Assembly (NCBI GenBank): GCA_947000775.1
Contig: CAMQGK010000239.1
Span: 248,001 to 312,000 of the forward strand
Origin: Pterois miles
Lineage: Eukaryota > Chordata > Actinopteri > Perciformes > Scorpaenidae
DNA: 64,000 nucleotides
Direction: 5' to 3'
The position numbers and the translations under genes are program-made. Under the pieces are notes generated by a model that was not told the origin of the DNA, made no database searches, and saw nothing but the letters and a program-made list of their open reading frames with translations. Positions 1-11,047 of the stretch are shown here, piece by piece; the first letter of the stretch is position 1; each line of letters starts with the position of its first letter.

Positions 1-494
1 TTCTTCAGCCTGAGAGATGGATGAATGAAGGCCTTATGGCCACTAGAAGAATTTGCCATGTATAAGATGGCTTCAGCAACAATATGACCTCTGTATCACT
101 GGATTCTCTCAGAGACGAACGCCCTGAATCATACGCAGGGAGAACAAATTTACTAACTTCCTCCCTCATGTATTCATTACACTGTCAACAGTGCTTGAAG
201 TGGAAAAAAATAAATGCCAGTACTTTTTTTTTTCACATGTTGGCACGTGTACCGGCCGGTATCAGTAATCTCTGGCAACGCCTTCCTATTAATTCATTAA
301 GCCTGTTACAGTGTCAGTCATAATCAGCTGTGGTTTTATTACTATATTATTATTAATAATGTCGATCGATTAAAAAGATTCAATCGCAATCAGTCACGAT
401 TGCCCATTTAAAACTCTTTTCAAAATAGGAGTGGACAAGTATGCCGCTTTAAGTACTGCATTTAGCATAAAAAAATATGCTCAAATCATAACAT

Positions 495-645
495 GGCAAA
501 CTCAAGCTCAACAGTCTCGTGGGTACCCATAGAACCCATTTTCATTTACATACCTTGAGGTCAGAGGTCACGGGACACGTCTGAAAATGGCCATGACAGC
601 TTTTCCTTGCCAACATTTAGGGCAAGTTTGGAGCGTTCTTTAACC
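495..645 (-). repeat. Dispersed repeat, family R1, copy 1
   Basis: On the minus strand this reads through the words TGACCTCTGACCTCAAGATA and ATGAAAATGGGTTCTATGGG. Related copies lie at 7138-7265 and 25950-26100 (plus strand). The last is the mirror copy in the other inverted arm, so only the 7.2-kb copy is independent. No coding capacity; it is probably a non-autonomous element. Confidence 0.7.
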
Positions 646-1619
646 TCATTTGCGACACGTAGGTGTGACATGGTTGGTAGGAATCCTTAGGTTTTTGTAG
701 TTTCATATGATGCATGTAGCTTCGCCTGAAACTCACAAGTTATATAAAATAACACTTGTTCATGTTTTTTGTAACCTGACCAAGAAAATATGAGATGGTA
801 ATGATAGGTCTAAGCCATATATATAAATATAGATATATACATACTTCTATCTACTACATCTCAGAGGTAAATACTGTACTTTTTACTCCACTACATTTAT
901 CTGACAGCTTTAGTTACTTTACAGCTTAGGTTTCCTTCCTGTCCAGTGAAAACCACATAACTCCAGATGTGCTGATTTTTTAATGTTTGAGATAAACTGA
1001 AGGATGACGTGTCCCTTTATGTGTTGAATAAATTTTCCTCCTTCTTGAGCTAAATAAACTCATTAAAAACCCTCTTAGATCAGCTGGAACGATGCTACAA
1101 ACATATGATCTTATAGCCTATGATGCATCGCTGTAAATTAAATTACCCAACAAGATATGAAAGAGTAAAAATTAGCACAAAGTTAAACATCTACAGCAGT
1201 AAAATACAACATAAGCATTAATGCAGCAGTAATATTAACCCAGAAACATCAGATGTAATAGTAAAACACTGACAGGGAACATTTTACTGCTGAATGGGTA
1301 CTTTCACTTTAAGTACTTTAAGTATATTTTGCTGAAATACTACATTAGATACTTTTGCTTGATTTGACTGCCAGACATTTAGTTGTAGTGGATTATTTTC
1401 AGAGTCAGCCCTATTACTAAAGTAAAGGATCTAAATATTTATTCCACCATTGTGTGTGATGGAGGAGGAATTACATGTGTTGTTGTTGTTGTTATAAATA
1501 CATATATACTTGTATATATCAGCTTCTTGAAACAGGCTCCTGGTGACAAAGTTGTTCGAGCGTCTACACCTTGAATGTAACCTTCAACTGATTTACTGCT
1601 GAAGAAGATTCATGTTAAC

Positions 1620-2120
1620 CAACATCAGTATGAGAATGAACACAGGATCATGTTACATGGCTGAGTTTTTGTTTTATTTGATTGAATTCAACATTAAATC
1701 AGTGCAGTGTGTAAAGTGTGGAGCTGAAGGTGGTTCAGTGTGTTGAGTGGACTGCTGTGGTGCTGGAGCTTCCTCACATCAGACTGGTTGTGTGATGCTG
1801 CTGGCTTGGTGTGGTTCAGTTGTCGTCCACTCTCTGGGAAGAGTCCTGTCCTGAGATCAGAAACAAGTCAGGAATGTGGATCCTTCTCTTAGTCTGCTGT
1901 CAGTGTCTCCTAGACTTCAGCTAAAATGATCAACTATGAAGACTAATTCATGTCGAAATAAATCTGCATTGATCAGTGGGCTTACTTACTTATAAACACA
2001 GGCGTTTCCTTCCGTTGTGTCCGTCTTGTGGTCCGTCATCCATCTGACCTGGTCGGGAATCAGCATTTCTTCATTGGTGTAAAGGAGCCGCTGAACTACA
2101 GCAACACTCAGTCTGAGTCT
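1620..2120 (-). repeat. Array monomer, inverted and lacking the MITE segment
   Basis: Exon-A-like segment at 1990-2120 and exon-B-like segment near 1690-1860, both on the minus strand. In most monomers about 150 bp of MITE-derived intron follows the donor-like GTAAGTAAG. Here that sequence is absent: the donor runs almost directly into the CACTGATCAATGCAG word that precedes exon B. Exon A is preceded by proline-repeat minisatellite rather than by the usual intron. It also carries the 8-bp insertion seen in some other copies, which shifts the frame. Confidence 0.85.
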
Positions 2121-2172
2121 CTGGCTGTGGCGTCGACCCAACCAGAACTTGAGGCACCAGAACAGGCGCTGT

Positions 2173-2746
2173 AAAAGATGTGTTATACATCATAACGAAG
2201 TGAAATATTGTACTTTTTGCTCGAGAACATTTATCTAATGGCTTTTATTGCTGATTATGTTGCAGAATTTTGTATGATTTATTTGTTTAGAAGATTTTCT
2301 CACAAAACTACAGTATCAGTCAAATGCAGATACTCCAGGCAGACAGGTAGAGGTTAGGTACCTACTGAACAACAGAAGATTCATAAGCTTACAGGCAGAC
2401 ACAGGTGGAGGGTGAAGGCTTAAGGTTACGGCAGTGATGGAGGAAGTATAGGCCTGTTTCACAAGGGCCATTTTGACATGTCATTGCAGGATGAACACGT
2501 GTAATAAATAACATTAATTACGGCCCTGATCCATTTAGGTGGGCCAGGGCCCCAGTATTGTTCATGCTGGCTTACTGGAATGACTGTAACACACTAAACA
2601 GAATGGGGCCATAATTTATATTATCAATTACATCCATGTTTACGCTCTTGTTTCTCTTCAGATCGTATAAATCTTTCGCCTTTTACTAAAGATTTCCGTG
2701 GAGAGGAACAACAAGAGTTTAACTCAGTTTTTTGATGCTCTACATG
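2173..2746. other. No gene seen
   Basis: Between the inverted arm and a SINE. Mixed-composition sequence without splice-site pairs, family motifs or strong repeats that I can recognise. Confidence 0.5.
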
Positions 2747-3022
2747 TGTGGGGCAGCAGTAGCTCAGTCTGTAAGGACTTGGGTTAGGACGCGGACGGCA
2801 CGGGTTCAAGACCCCCATGGACCAAGACCAACTGGTTGCTGGAGAGGTGCCTCGGCACTGCCGAGGTACCGAACCCCCAACTGCTCTGGGCGCTTGTCAG
2901 GAGCAGCCCCCTCACTCTGACATCTCTCCATTGACATGTATATGTACTGTGTGTGAACAACAGAGTGTAAAAACTGAATTTCCCCACTGTGGGACTAATA
3001 AAGGAATATCTTTCTTTCTTTA
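2747..3022 (+). mobile_element. tRNA-derived SINE, family S1, copy 1
   Basis: The head has a tRNA-like A box (AGTAGCTCAGTCTGTAAGG) and a B box (GGGTTCAAGACCC). A body with CAACTGGTTGCTGGAGAGGT follows, and a 3' tail with GGGACTAATAAAGGAATATC and a CTTT run. The tail resembles LINE 3' ends that SINEs borrow for retroposition. Other copies: 28677-28980 and 44871-45204. This copy lacks about 35 bp present in the other two, the part before the CCGAGGTGCC word. Confidence 0.85.
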
Positions 3023-3464
3023 CCCTGCTGTAGCACATCAAAATGGCTGCTGTGAAAAGAGCAGATTCCGGCCAAGTCAGTATACGAAAATCAATGTATT
3101 GTTAATATCCTTGTAAGTGTACTACTTCAATACTTATTGGAACTAAATTGGCCCACTTTGTTGTTTATAAAAGTGTGCTTTTAAGTACCCTTTAAGAGTA
3201 AGAATAGTAAATTTTGAGTATACAACTAGTTTCCATCTGAATTGTACTTTGCACTGCAACTATACTATGAACTTTTCTAGAAATCAATAGGTATACTGTT
3301 TAATAGTTTAATAGTAATAAACTTGTAGCCCAGTTTTTAGTTAATTAAAGTACACTTTCAAGTACAGGCTTTATACTTTGAATTTGACCTCACAAGATTT
3401 TCTTTTTTTTTCTGCCATCATGCCATTGCATTACATTTTGAATAATATGTGCTTTAGGGCTTTA

Positions 3465-3831
3465 GGGCTGCAGTGGTTAGCGCTGTCGCCTCACAGCAAG
3501 AGGGTCACAGGTTCAAATCCGGCTTGGGGCTCTTCTGTGTGGAGTTTGCATCTTCTCCCCGTGTTAGCGTGGGTTTTCTCCGGGTTCTCCGGCTTCCTCC
3601 CACAGTCCAAAGACAGGCAGTTTAGTTTAACTGATGGCTCTAAATTGTCCGTAGGTGTGGATGTGAGCGTGAATGGTTGTCTGTCTCTATGTTGTCTGTC
3701 TCTATGTGCCCTGCGATGGACTGGCGACCTGTCCAGGGTGAACCCACCTTCGCCCAATGCCAGCTGAGATCGGCTCCAGCCCCCCCGCGACCCCTAACGG
3801 GATGAGTGGTTGAAGATGGATGGATGGATAA
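3465..3831 (+). mobile_element. tRNA-derived SINE-like repeat, family S2, copy 1
   Basis: Starts with GGCTGCAGTGGTTAGCGCTG (A-box-like), has a B box (GGTTCAAATCC), a conserved body (GTGTGGAGTTTGCATCTTCT; TGGACTGGCGACCTGTCCAG) and ends in a GGAT tandem. This is a very common teleost repeat. Near-complete second copy at 41838-42215, a 5' piece at 14041-14190 and a tail piece at 22980-23034. Its short open frames on both strands are not genes. Confidence 0.85.
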
Positions 3832-3989
3832 TCTGTGCTTCAATGCGACCTATATCACACTTTAAAATGTTACTCCACACAAATTCTACTTGAATCATTT
3901 CAATTTTTAGTTTTTTTTATTGAAAAATGCCTTAATATTACCACAACAATAAAACAACAACAATAATAATAATCAGTACTCGGATCTCC

Positions 3990-6130
3990 TCATTTACAGA
4001 CTTGCTTTAAGATATTGTCCAGTGATTTTCGGTCGTTTTCTGGAATGATCTTTCTCCACATGGTCAGAAAGTCTTTGTGCTGAGCCAGCTCCTGGAGGAT
4101 TAATCTGCTGTGCTGCCTGATGGAGGAATACGTTTTATATTAAGCTCAGTGTTTAGATAAATCAAATGAAAACAGTGAAAACCAAAAATCACAAGATTGT
4201 GCAAAATTGTACACTAAATCTACAGTATAACTTGATAGCCCACCTTGCTTCTGGTGCGCTATCCACACACAGTTTAGAGACAGCGACCAGGAAGTTTTCA
4301 GTGAAGCTTCTTCCTGCTGTCAAGATGTGAGCTGCTCCGACGCTGACAGCCAGCTGGTGCAGATGCTGGGTCATGTTGCTTCTCACTGCAGCACAACGGT
4401 GGCTGAGGAGGGACAAAGAGGGAATATGAGACAAACAAATCCACTGACTATGTTTCATTTCACCTTATTTCAACACTTTTGCTGATAAAATAAATGCTGC
4501 CTCCTCTCTTACTTCATTGCTGTCTTCAACAGAGTGGTCAGGACACGACCATGGCTGCAGTTTTCCACCATGGCATCCAGTGCGTGATTGGCCTCCGCGC
4601 AAAGTACGCTATTTGTTGTCTGTCCGAATTTCAGCAGCAGGACTTGGCCTGTTCTATCTACCTCCAGGTCCATGGCCTTCTTGAGGTTGATATATAGCTC
4701 AGCCATGGTGGTCAGAGCTACACGGGCAACTGCTGAGCGCAGGTTATTCACCTGTATAGTAAGAGTGAACATCATCAGTCAAAACTGTCAGCACATGTAG
4801 GCGAATGAGAACCGTGAGAGACACAAACATAGAAACAAAGAGACAAAGAAGAAAGTGTATACAATACCTCCAGAATGACAGCCAGACAAACTTCAGTTAG
4901 TTTGGTCTGTAGGGTCTCTGGGTGGTGCTGTGCAAGAGCTTGTATTGTCTTCATGCCTTCGATTTTCTTCGTCCTGTAAGTTTATGTGATAAGAATTATG
5001 GTAAGTCAGAAATAGACCCAACACATCTGCAGTTTAAACTGATACTGGAAATGTTACCAACTTCAAATGTATTTTATTAACTGCAATTTTACGCAATACA
5101 AGAGACCAAGAGAAACAAGAGACCTCTTACCAAACATCTGAGGAGAGCTGCTCAAGGCAGACAGACAGTTTTTCCACAGGGTTGGCCAGTGGGTGCAGCT
5201 TAACCTTTTCCCTCTTAGGCGCCGCTGCAGGGTCCCTTTTGAGCGCAGCAGCAGGGGCCACCTTGGGCCCGGCTTGACGGGTCCACTTGGGCGTGGTTGC
5301 AGTGGTCATTTTGGGCACCGCTGCAGAGGCCGCCCTGGGCACAGCTGCAGGGGTCCTTTTGGGTGTGGCCGGGGGGGCCTTTTTGGGTGCCCCTGTAGTA
5401 GTCCCTGGGCACAGCTGCAGGGGTCCTCTTGGATGTGGCTGTAGGGGCCATTTTGGGTGCCACTGTAGTAGTCATCCTGGGCACAGCTGCAGGGGTCCTC
5501 TTGGATGTGGCCGCAGGGGCCATTTTGGGTGCCACGGCAGTGGTTTTCTTGGGCACCGCTGGGGCTGGGGCTAGCCTATATCCATCGGCTACGTCCTTGA
5601 CTGTTGAGATTAATGGCAAAATAGGCGTCACTCAAATTTCTTCTCTACTTTTACTCAAGGGAAAATGTCAAAGCAGATGTTACACTTAAAAATCTAGAAG
5701 AAACATCAGAGGTTCCCACAACAGACAGACATCCCCACTGAACATTATATCTTTATGGGAACTTACCTGCTCTGCTGTATCTGGTAGCAAGCACAGGCAG
5801 ACAAGATGCTCTCCTCCTGGATAGTGGAACTGCTCGAGGAGGAGGAGGAGGAGGAGGAGTTGGTCTGAATGAGTCCTCAAACAGACAAATGTCCCTCAGT
5901 TCACGGGGTGTTTGACAATCTACAGAGCTGAGGCAGGACACAGGTCTACTAGAGCTAGATGGGCTCCCGTCTCTGTATGCCTCACATGCAAGGGCAACCA
6001 TCTGACCGCCAATATACACCTTGCGCCAGAAGGACTCCTCGTCCACCTTGTACAAACTTGTCAGACTCCTCCAGTTTCTGTCGATGTCCTCCTCATACAC
6101 ACAAGGAACATCTAGACGAGGGCTGATCTT
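3990..6130 (-). CDS. TOG-domain protein, TOGARAM/CLASP-like (3' six exons, one frameshift)
   Basis: Exons on the minus strand: 6130-5767, 5600-5131, 4973-4868, 4751-4513, 4402-4244, 4116-3990, all with AG/GT borders and matching phases. The first exon seen is serine/proline-rich with a PTPPPPPPP run. The next codes 24-residue basic Ala/Pro/Lys repeats (core APKMAP..TSKRTP). The last four make one HEAT-like TOG domain (e.g. CLAVILEVNNLRSAV, ALDAMVENCSHGR, RCAAVRSNMTQHL), ending KQVCK-stop. TOG domains bind tubulin; TOGARAM proteins act on ciliary microtubules, and that role is inferred here. TOGARAM proteins carry further TOG domains downstream; here the stop follows this one directly. Near 5405 one basic repeat lacks 2 bp relative to its neighbour. 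The summed exons (1465 nt) then miss a multiple of three by 2, so the frame breaks unless this is a sequencing error. The true start is upstream and not found. Confidence 0.8.
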
Positions 6131-6508
6131 CTGTGGAGAAAAAGTTATGTGACAAGTTAAAATGATAGTATACTAATCAGCTGATAAGGTTAAAAGGATT
6201 GCAATTTCATGGTTTGTAATAAGATTAAAATGATGTGATGAGGTTTAATGATCACATGGTCATGAAAAACAATTCATAAAGTGTGTTTTAAAATGGATTA
6301 AAAACATTAAAAATTCATGGTATGTTTGCAAAGGCTTAAAAAAGTAAACCACTAAAAAGTCTCTAATTCATTATTTCATATTTCATTGTTAAGGATTAAG
6401 ATATAACAGTGTTATCAGTGATTGATAGTGTGGTCTTGATCCGCTCATCTGAGATCGATTACTCAGGTGTCCATCTGCATGCCGAGGAGATTCGCGGTAT
6501 TTCCTCAC

Positions 6509-6578
6509 TGCAGTAAACGATGGTACTGAGGAAACACCACTGTGATCACACTCGTGATTATTTCTCCCCTTATTCAGG
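6509..6578. repeat. 70-bp direct repeat, copy 1 of 2
   Basis: Matches 6974-7043 almost exactly (shared words GAGGAAACACCACTGTGATC and TTATTTCTCCCCTTATTCAG). Both copies start after a CTGCAG/TTGCAG and end at TTATTCAGG, which look like splice-acceptor sequences. The surroundings do not match. It lies just upstream (5' side) of the TOG gene exons. Confidence 0.8.
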
Positions 6579-6973
6579 TATGTTGCTGGTATGTCATTGC
6601 TAACCGCGTTGTGATAATTTTCTAACATGTTGAGAATGTTTTTGAGTGTTTATATTCGGACTTTGAGTAAGTTAAAGTAAGTTTTTATCGAGTACAGTAA
6701 CAAGTGCATGTGTTTTATGAACCCGAATGTGCGCATTAGCAGCGTATTTTGCACAGTTTATGTTGTCTATTTGATGACTATTGTGAGTTTTCTGAGCTAA
6801 AATTACATGCTATGTACCAGTGACAGTGAAAAATGATGAATTATATCTCTAAGAAATATATTTTTGGTGTGACTGAAAAAGAATATGTACTGTATGCTAT
6901 GGCATTTGACCTGTACCTATAGTGTTAATATTATGTTGAAATTGATATGTACTGTATATATTTTCTGTTGCAT

Positions 6974-7043
6974 TGCAGTAAACGTTGTTACTGAGGAAAC
7001 ACCACTGTGATCACACTCGTGATTATTTCTCCCCTTATTCAGG
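6974..7043. repeat. 70-bp direct repeat, copy 2 of 2
   Basis: Second copy of the repeat at 6509-6578, 465 bp away, in the same orientation. Only a few bases differ (AACGTTGTTAC versus AACGATGGTAC). Confidence 0.8.
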
Positions 7044-7137
7044 GGCGTAACAGTTACAGATATCATATGAAAACAGGAAAATCTAAAGAACTGATTGGTA
7101 CCATGTCACGATAGTTTGTCAGAAAGGAGGCTTAACA

Positions 7138-7265
7138 ACGCTCCAAAGCTAAATTTTGGGGAGGAAAATGGCATGGCCATTTTTAAAGGGGTCCCTTGAC
7201 CTCTAACCTCAAGATATCGAATGAAAATGGGTTTTATGGATACCCACGAGTCTCCCCTTTACAGG
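7138..7265 (+). repeat. Dispersed repeat, family R1, copy 2
   Basis: Contains TGACCTCTAACCTCAAGATA and ATGAAAATGGGTTTTATGGA, matching the repeat inside the inverted arms at 495-645 and 25950-26100 with several substitutions. No coding potential. Confidence 0.7.
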
Positions 7266-8240
7266 TTGAATTTAGCACCAAATCTGTGTAACAAATGATA
7301 TCAACCTCAAAAACTGCTACAACTTAGAAGGAAGGTCAGGTACTCACTTCACCAGCAAATGTTGTCATAATTCAAATCCTCTTCCAACAAAATATAATTG
7401 ACAGCAAGTAGACACCGGTGTGACTCTCTGTGCGATCAGAACGTGACTGACTGGCTCCTGTTGCAGTTTGGATTTGAAATCAGAATTTTAAAAGCTGCAC
7501 AATCGGAACACGGAATTCTTCCTCTGCCTTCTTGTGATTGGCTGCTGTCACCAGATGGAACACATGCTTCTCTCTCTGTAATGGTGCCTTCACCTGAATC
7601 TGCTGATGGGATTTAGAAATCTGGTTTGATACTCCCCTAATTCAAAGATCAGTCATAACAAAGAACTGCAGGTATTTAAAGTTTGGAGGTGTCAAACACA
7701 TTGGCAAACAAAATTGCTGCCATCCCCAAGAAGAGATCAGTCATCACATATGTCTTCACTCCTCTGCAGTTTATCATCAAGCACAGCGTCCCTTCACACT
7801 AATCAAGACACCTATGTTGTTAAGTTTCAAGGATTATTATTAAAAGAGTGAAAAGTCACTCCTTAATGAATTTATAGGCCAGTAAAGACTTTCCCAAATA
7901 AAGTGCACTGATTTTAATGCAATCGTAATAATTTATTAACACATTAATAATACATTTATTGTTCTCTACAAAAAGAGCAGATGTCCCCCTGAAAATGCAG
8001 AAATAAGCACAGGGACACACACACGCCTTCCAGTCTTTAATTTCATCAATGCATATTTAGCTTCCTCAACCAAAAGGCCATGGTAAAATATGGAAGATAT
8101 TTTTGGTCATAATAAAAATTAAAAGTCCAAATAGACAACTGAGAGACAGAGAGAAAAAGATGATTATTTTACTACACTAGTAATTAGTCCCTAATTAAAC
8201 TTAAAAATCAAATTAAATGAAACGATAGTTTAAAACGTTA
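7266..8240. other. No gene seen
   Basis: AT-rich sequence with a few short chance open frames. No exon pairs or recognised repeats. Confidence 0.45.
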
Positions 8241-8246
8241 TGACAT

Positions 8247-8590
8247 ATGTACTCATTGCACTCAAAACACGGCCGACACTTATTTTCAGTCACAGAGAAA
8301 CTCTCCTCTACTTTGGACTGCAGGATCCCGCATTCTCCAGACCTTTGCTTAATTGGCGATCTAACGATAACAGCCCTACCAGATGCACAATTGCAACCCA
8401 CACTTGCAGCTCTTGCCATTGCCAAGAAAACTATTTTGGTTAACTGGAAGGATAAGAAAGCCCTCAACATCAGCCATTGGCTGAACCTCCTCATTGAACA
8501 CATTTCACTTGAGAAAATGTCTGCTACCCAGATAAACCCATCGGCATCATTTACAATAAAATGGTCTCCATTTATTAGATCTTAAAGTAT
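8247..8590 (+). pseudogene. L1/Tx1-type LINE ORF2 C-terminal fragment
   Basis: A 112-residue frame with the pattern IAKKTILVNWKDKKA, then W..LL.EHI.LEKMSA and a terminal WSPFI. This is the typical end of L1-clade ORF2 proteins (family knowledge). There is no reverse-transcriptase core, so it is a short 5'-truncated copy. Upstream residues look partly degenerate. Confidence 0.6.
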
Positions 8591-8814
8591 AACTCCATAG
8601 CTTCTTGTCTGTTAGTGTATGCCACTCCTCTCATAAATAGTTTGTGCCTGTGGTCTGTACCTTAACTCGTGTCTCCTTGGCTATGTTGCAGGTTTGTTTG
8701 TTTTTTCCGTTGGTGGCACTCATTTTCACACCACTCTCACGGTGCAGGACACACTGCAAAACCTGACTGACACTCACCAACAGCCCCACTGTCTTACAGC
8801 CGACCATCGGCTTG

Positions 8815-9256
8815 CTGTGTCAGAGCCTCAAAGCTCACTGATTAACACGTAATATATCTTGATATTTAGCCATTTTATGGGTGTTATGTGCCAAACTGTT
8901 TCCTGGCAAGACACAGTCACCTCCTGGTGTCACCTCTTTGTTGGCCGACAATTGCTCAGAGCCAAAAAACACTCCTGCACGTGTAACTCCCAGGAAAACA
9001 GCCAACTCTTGTTTTTACACTTCTGTTTTACATGGATTAAACAAGCAAGATAAAGTGTTAATCAATGAGCTTTAGAGGTGCTGGGAAGTGGATTTAGTTA
9101 CCTTTGGAGGGGGCCAAGTTGGCTGTTTGCCCCTGTTTCTGGTCCTCATGCTAAGCTAAGCTAACTAGCTCCTGGCTGTAGAGTCATGTCTACTGTAAAG
9201 ATGTGAGATGAGAGAAGAACGCAAATAAATTTCCCAAATTGTTGAACTATTCCTTT
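8815..9256 (-). mobile_element. Teleost MITE-like element, reversed
   Basis: Carries the marker words GCTAAGCTAAGCTAACTAGC and, at its right end, TTTCCCAAATTGTTGAACTA then TTCCTTT. Read in reverse, this end has the same AAAGGAA...TTTTGGGAAAT start as the MITE fragment within every full array monomer. It meets the first array monomer head to head at about 9256. Confidence 0.7.
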
Positions 9257-11047
9257 CAAGCTGCACATTAAAGGAACATTTTGTCATTTTGGGAAATATG
9301 CATATTGATTTCCTAGCCAACAGTTAGATAAGAAGATTGTCACCACTGTAAATATGTAGCTGCAGCCAGCTTCAGTAGTGTCAAAGATGAAGCCTACACA
9401 TGTTTTCCAGACTCATATAACCTGTGACACCACTGATCAATGCAGATTTATTTCGACATGAATTAGTCTTCGTAGTTGATTATAGCAGCTGAAGTCTGGG
9501 AGACACTGACAGCAGACCAAGAGAAGGATCCACATTCCTGACTTGTTTCTGATCTCACAGGACAGGACTCTTCCCGGAGAGTGGACGACAACCGAACCAC
9601 ACCAAGCCAGCAGCATCACACAACCAGTCTGATGTGAGGAAGCTCCAGCATCACAGCAGTCCACTCAAAACACTGAACCTCCTTCAGCTCCACACTTTAC
9701 ACACTTGACTGATCTCATGTTTATATCAGTCAACAAAACAAAAACTCAGCCATGTAGCATGATCCTGTGTTCAGTCTCATACTGATGTTGGTTAACATGA
9801 ATCTTCTTCAGTAGTAAATCAGTTGAAGGTTATATAAAACAACATTATTTATTTGGATTTTTGCAGAGACTCTGACTGAGTGTTGCTGTAGTTCAGTGGC
9901 TCCTTTACAACAATGAAGAAATGCTGACTCCCGACCAGGTCAGATGGATGACGGACCACAAGACGGACAGAACGGCAGGAAACGCCTGTGTATTCGTGGA
10001 CTAGGTAAGTAAGCTGCACATTAAAGGAACATTTTGTCATTTTGGGAAATATGCATATTGATTTTGTAGCCAACAGTTAAACAAGAAGATTGTCACCACT
10101 GTAAATATGTAGCTGCAGCCAGCTTCAGTAGTGTCAAAGATGAAGCCTACACATGTTTTCCAGACTCATATAACCTGTGACACCACTGATCAATGCAGAT
10201 TTATTTTGACATGAATTAGTCTTCATAGTTGATTATTATAGCTGAAGTCTAGGAGACACTGACAGCAGACCAAGAGAAGGATGCACATTCCTGACTTTTT
10301 TCTGATCTCAGGACAGGACTCTTCCCAGATAGTAGACGACAACTGAACCACACCAAGCCAGCAGCATCACACAACCAGTCTGATGTGAGGAAGCTCCAGC
10401 ACCACAGCAGTCCACTCAACACACTGAACCACCTTCAGCTCCACACTTTACACACTGGACTGATCTCATGTTTATATTAGTCAAAATAACAAAAACTCAG
10501 CCATGTAACATGATCCTGTGTTCAGTCTCATACCGATGTTGGTTGACATGAATCTTCTTCAGTAGTAAATCAGTTGAAGGTTATATAAAACACCATTATT
10601 TATTTGTATTTTTACAGAGTCTCAGACTGAGTGTTGCTGTAGTTCAGCAGCTCCTTTACACCTTTACAACAATGAAGAAATGCTGATTCCCGACCAGGTC
10701 AGATGGATGACGGACCACAAGACGGACAGAGCGGACGGAAACGCCTGTGTTTTCGTGGACTAGGTAAGTAAGCTGCACATTAAAGGAACATTTTTTTATT
10801 TTGGGAAATATGCATATTGATTTTTTAGCCAACAGTTAAACAAGATTGTCACCACTGTAAATATGTAGCTGCAGCCAGCTTCAGTAGTGTCAAAGATGAA
10901 GCCTACACATGTTTTCCAGACTCATATAACCTGTGACACCACGATCAATGCATATTTATTTAGTAATGAATTAGTCTTCATAGTTGATTATTATAGCTGA
11001 AGTCTGGGAGACAATGACAGCAGACTAAGAGAAGGATCCACATTCCT
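9257..11047 (+). repeat. Tandem array block A (~750-bp units)
   Basis: Two complete units and a third truncated at 11047. Exon-A-like segments at about 9864-10003 and 10616-10764, 750 bp apart. Each unit is: a branch/pyrimidine region with TTATTTATTTG, an AG, exon A (encoding the LIPDQVRWMTDHKTDR core), the donor GTAAGTAAG, a MITE fragment (AAAGGAACATTTTGTC), a spacer, an AG, and exon B with CACCACAGCAGTCCACTCAA. The second copy has an 8-bp insertion (ACACCTTT type) in exon A that shifts the frame, so these copies are not all coding. Confidence 0.9.

Larger units (their letters stand above)
1..2172. repeat. Left arm of large inverted duplication
   Basis: Read in reverse complement, this stretch matches 24251-26597 nearly base for base: window base 1 pairs with 26597 and 2130 pairs with 24301. 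It holds, in order, a LINE edge, AT-rich unique-looking sequence, a dispersed repeat and one array monomer. The left arm is about 170 bp shorter, mostly because it lacks the MITE-derived part of the monomer intron. The arm is cut by the window start, so the duplication may extend further left. The 700-1600 stretch inside it shows no gene. Confidence 0.9.

Noticed and set aside
2747..2860. tRNA-like A and B boxes suggesting a tRNA gene (also at 28.68, 44.87, 3.47 and 41.84 kb)
   Set aside because: The cloverleaf does not close and each is followed by a SINE body and tail; these are tRNA-derived SINE heads.
5193..5689. Plus-strand Gly/Val/Leu-rich ORFs across 5.2-5.7 kb
   Set aside because: Antisense of the Ala/Pro/Lys repeat exon of the TOG gene.
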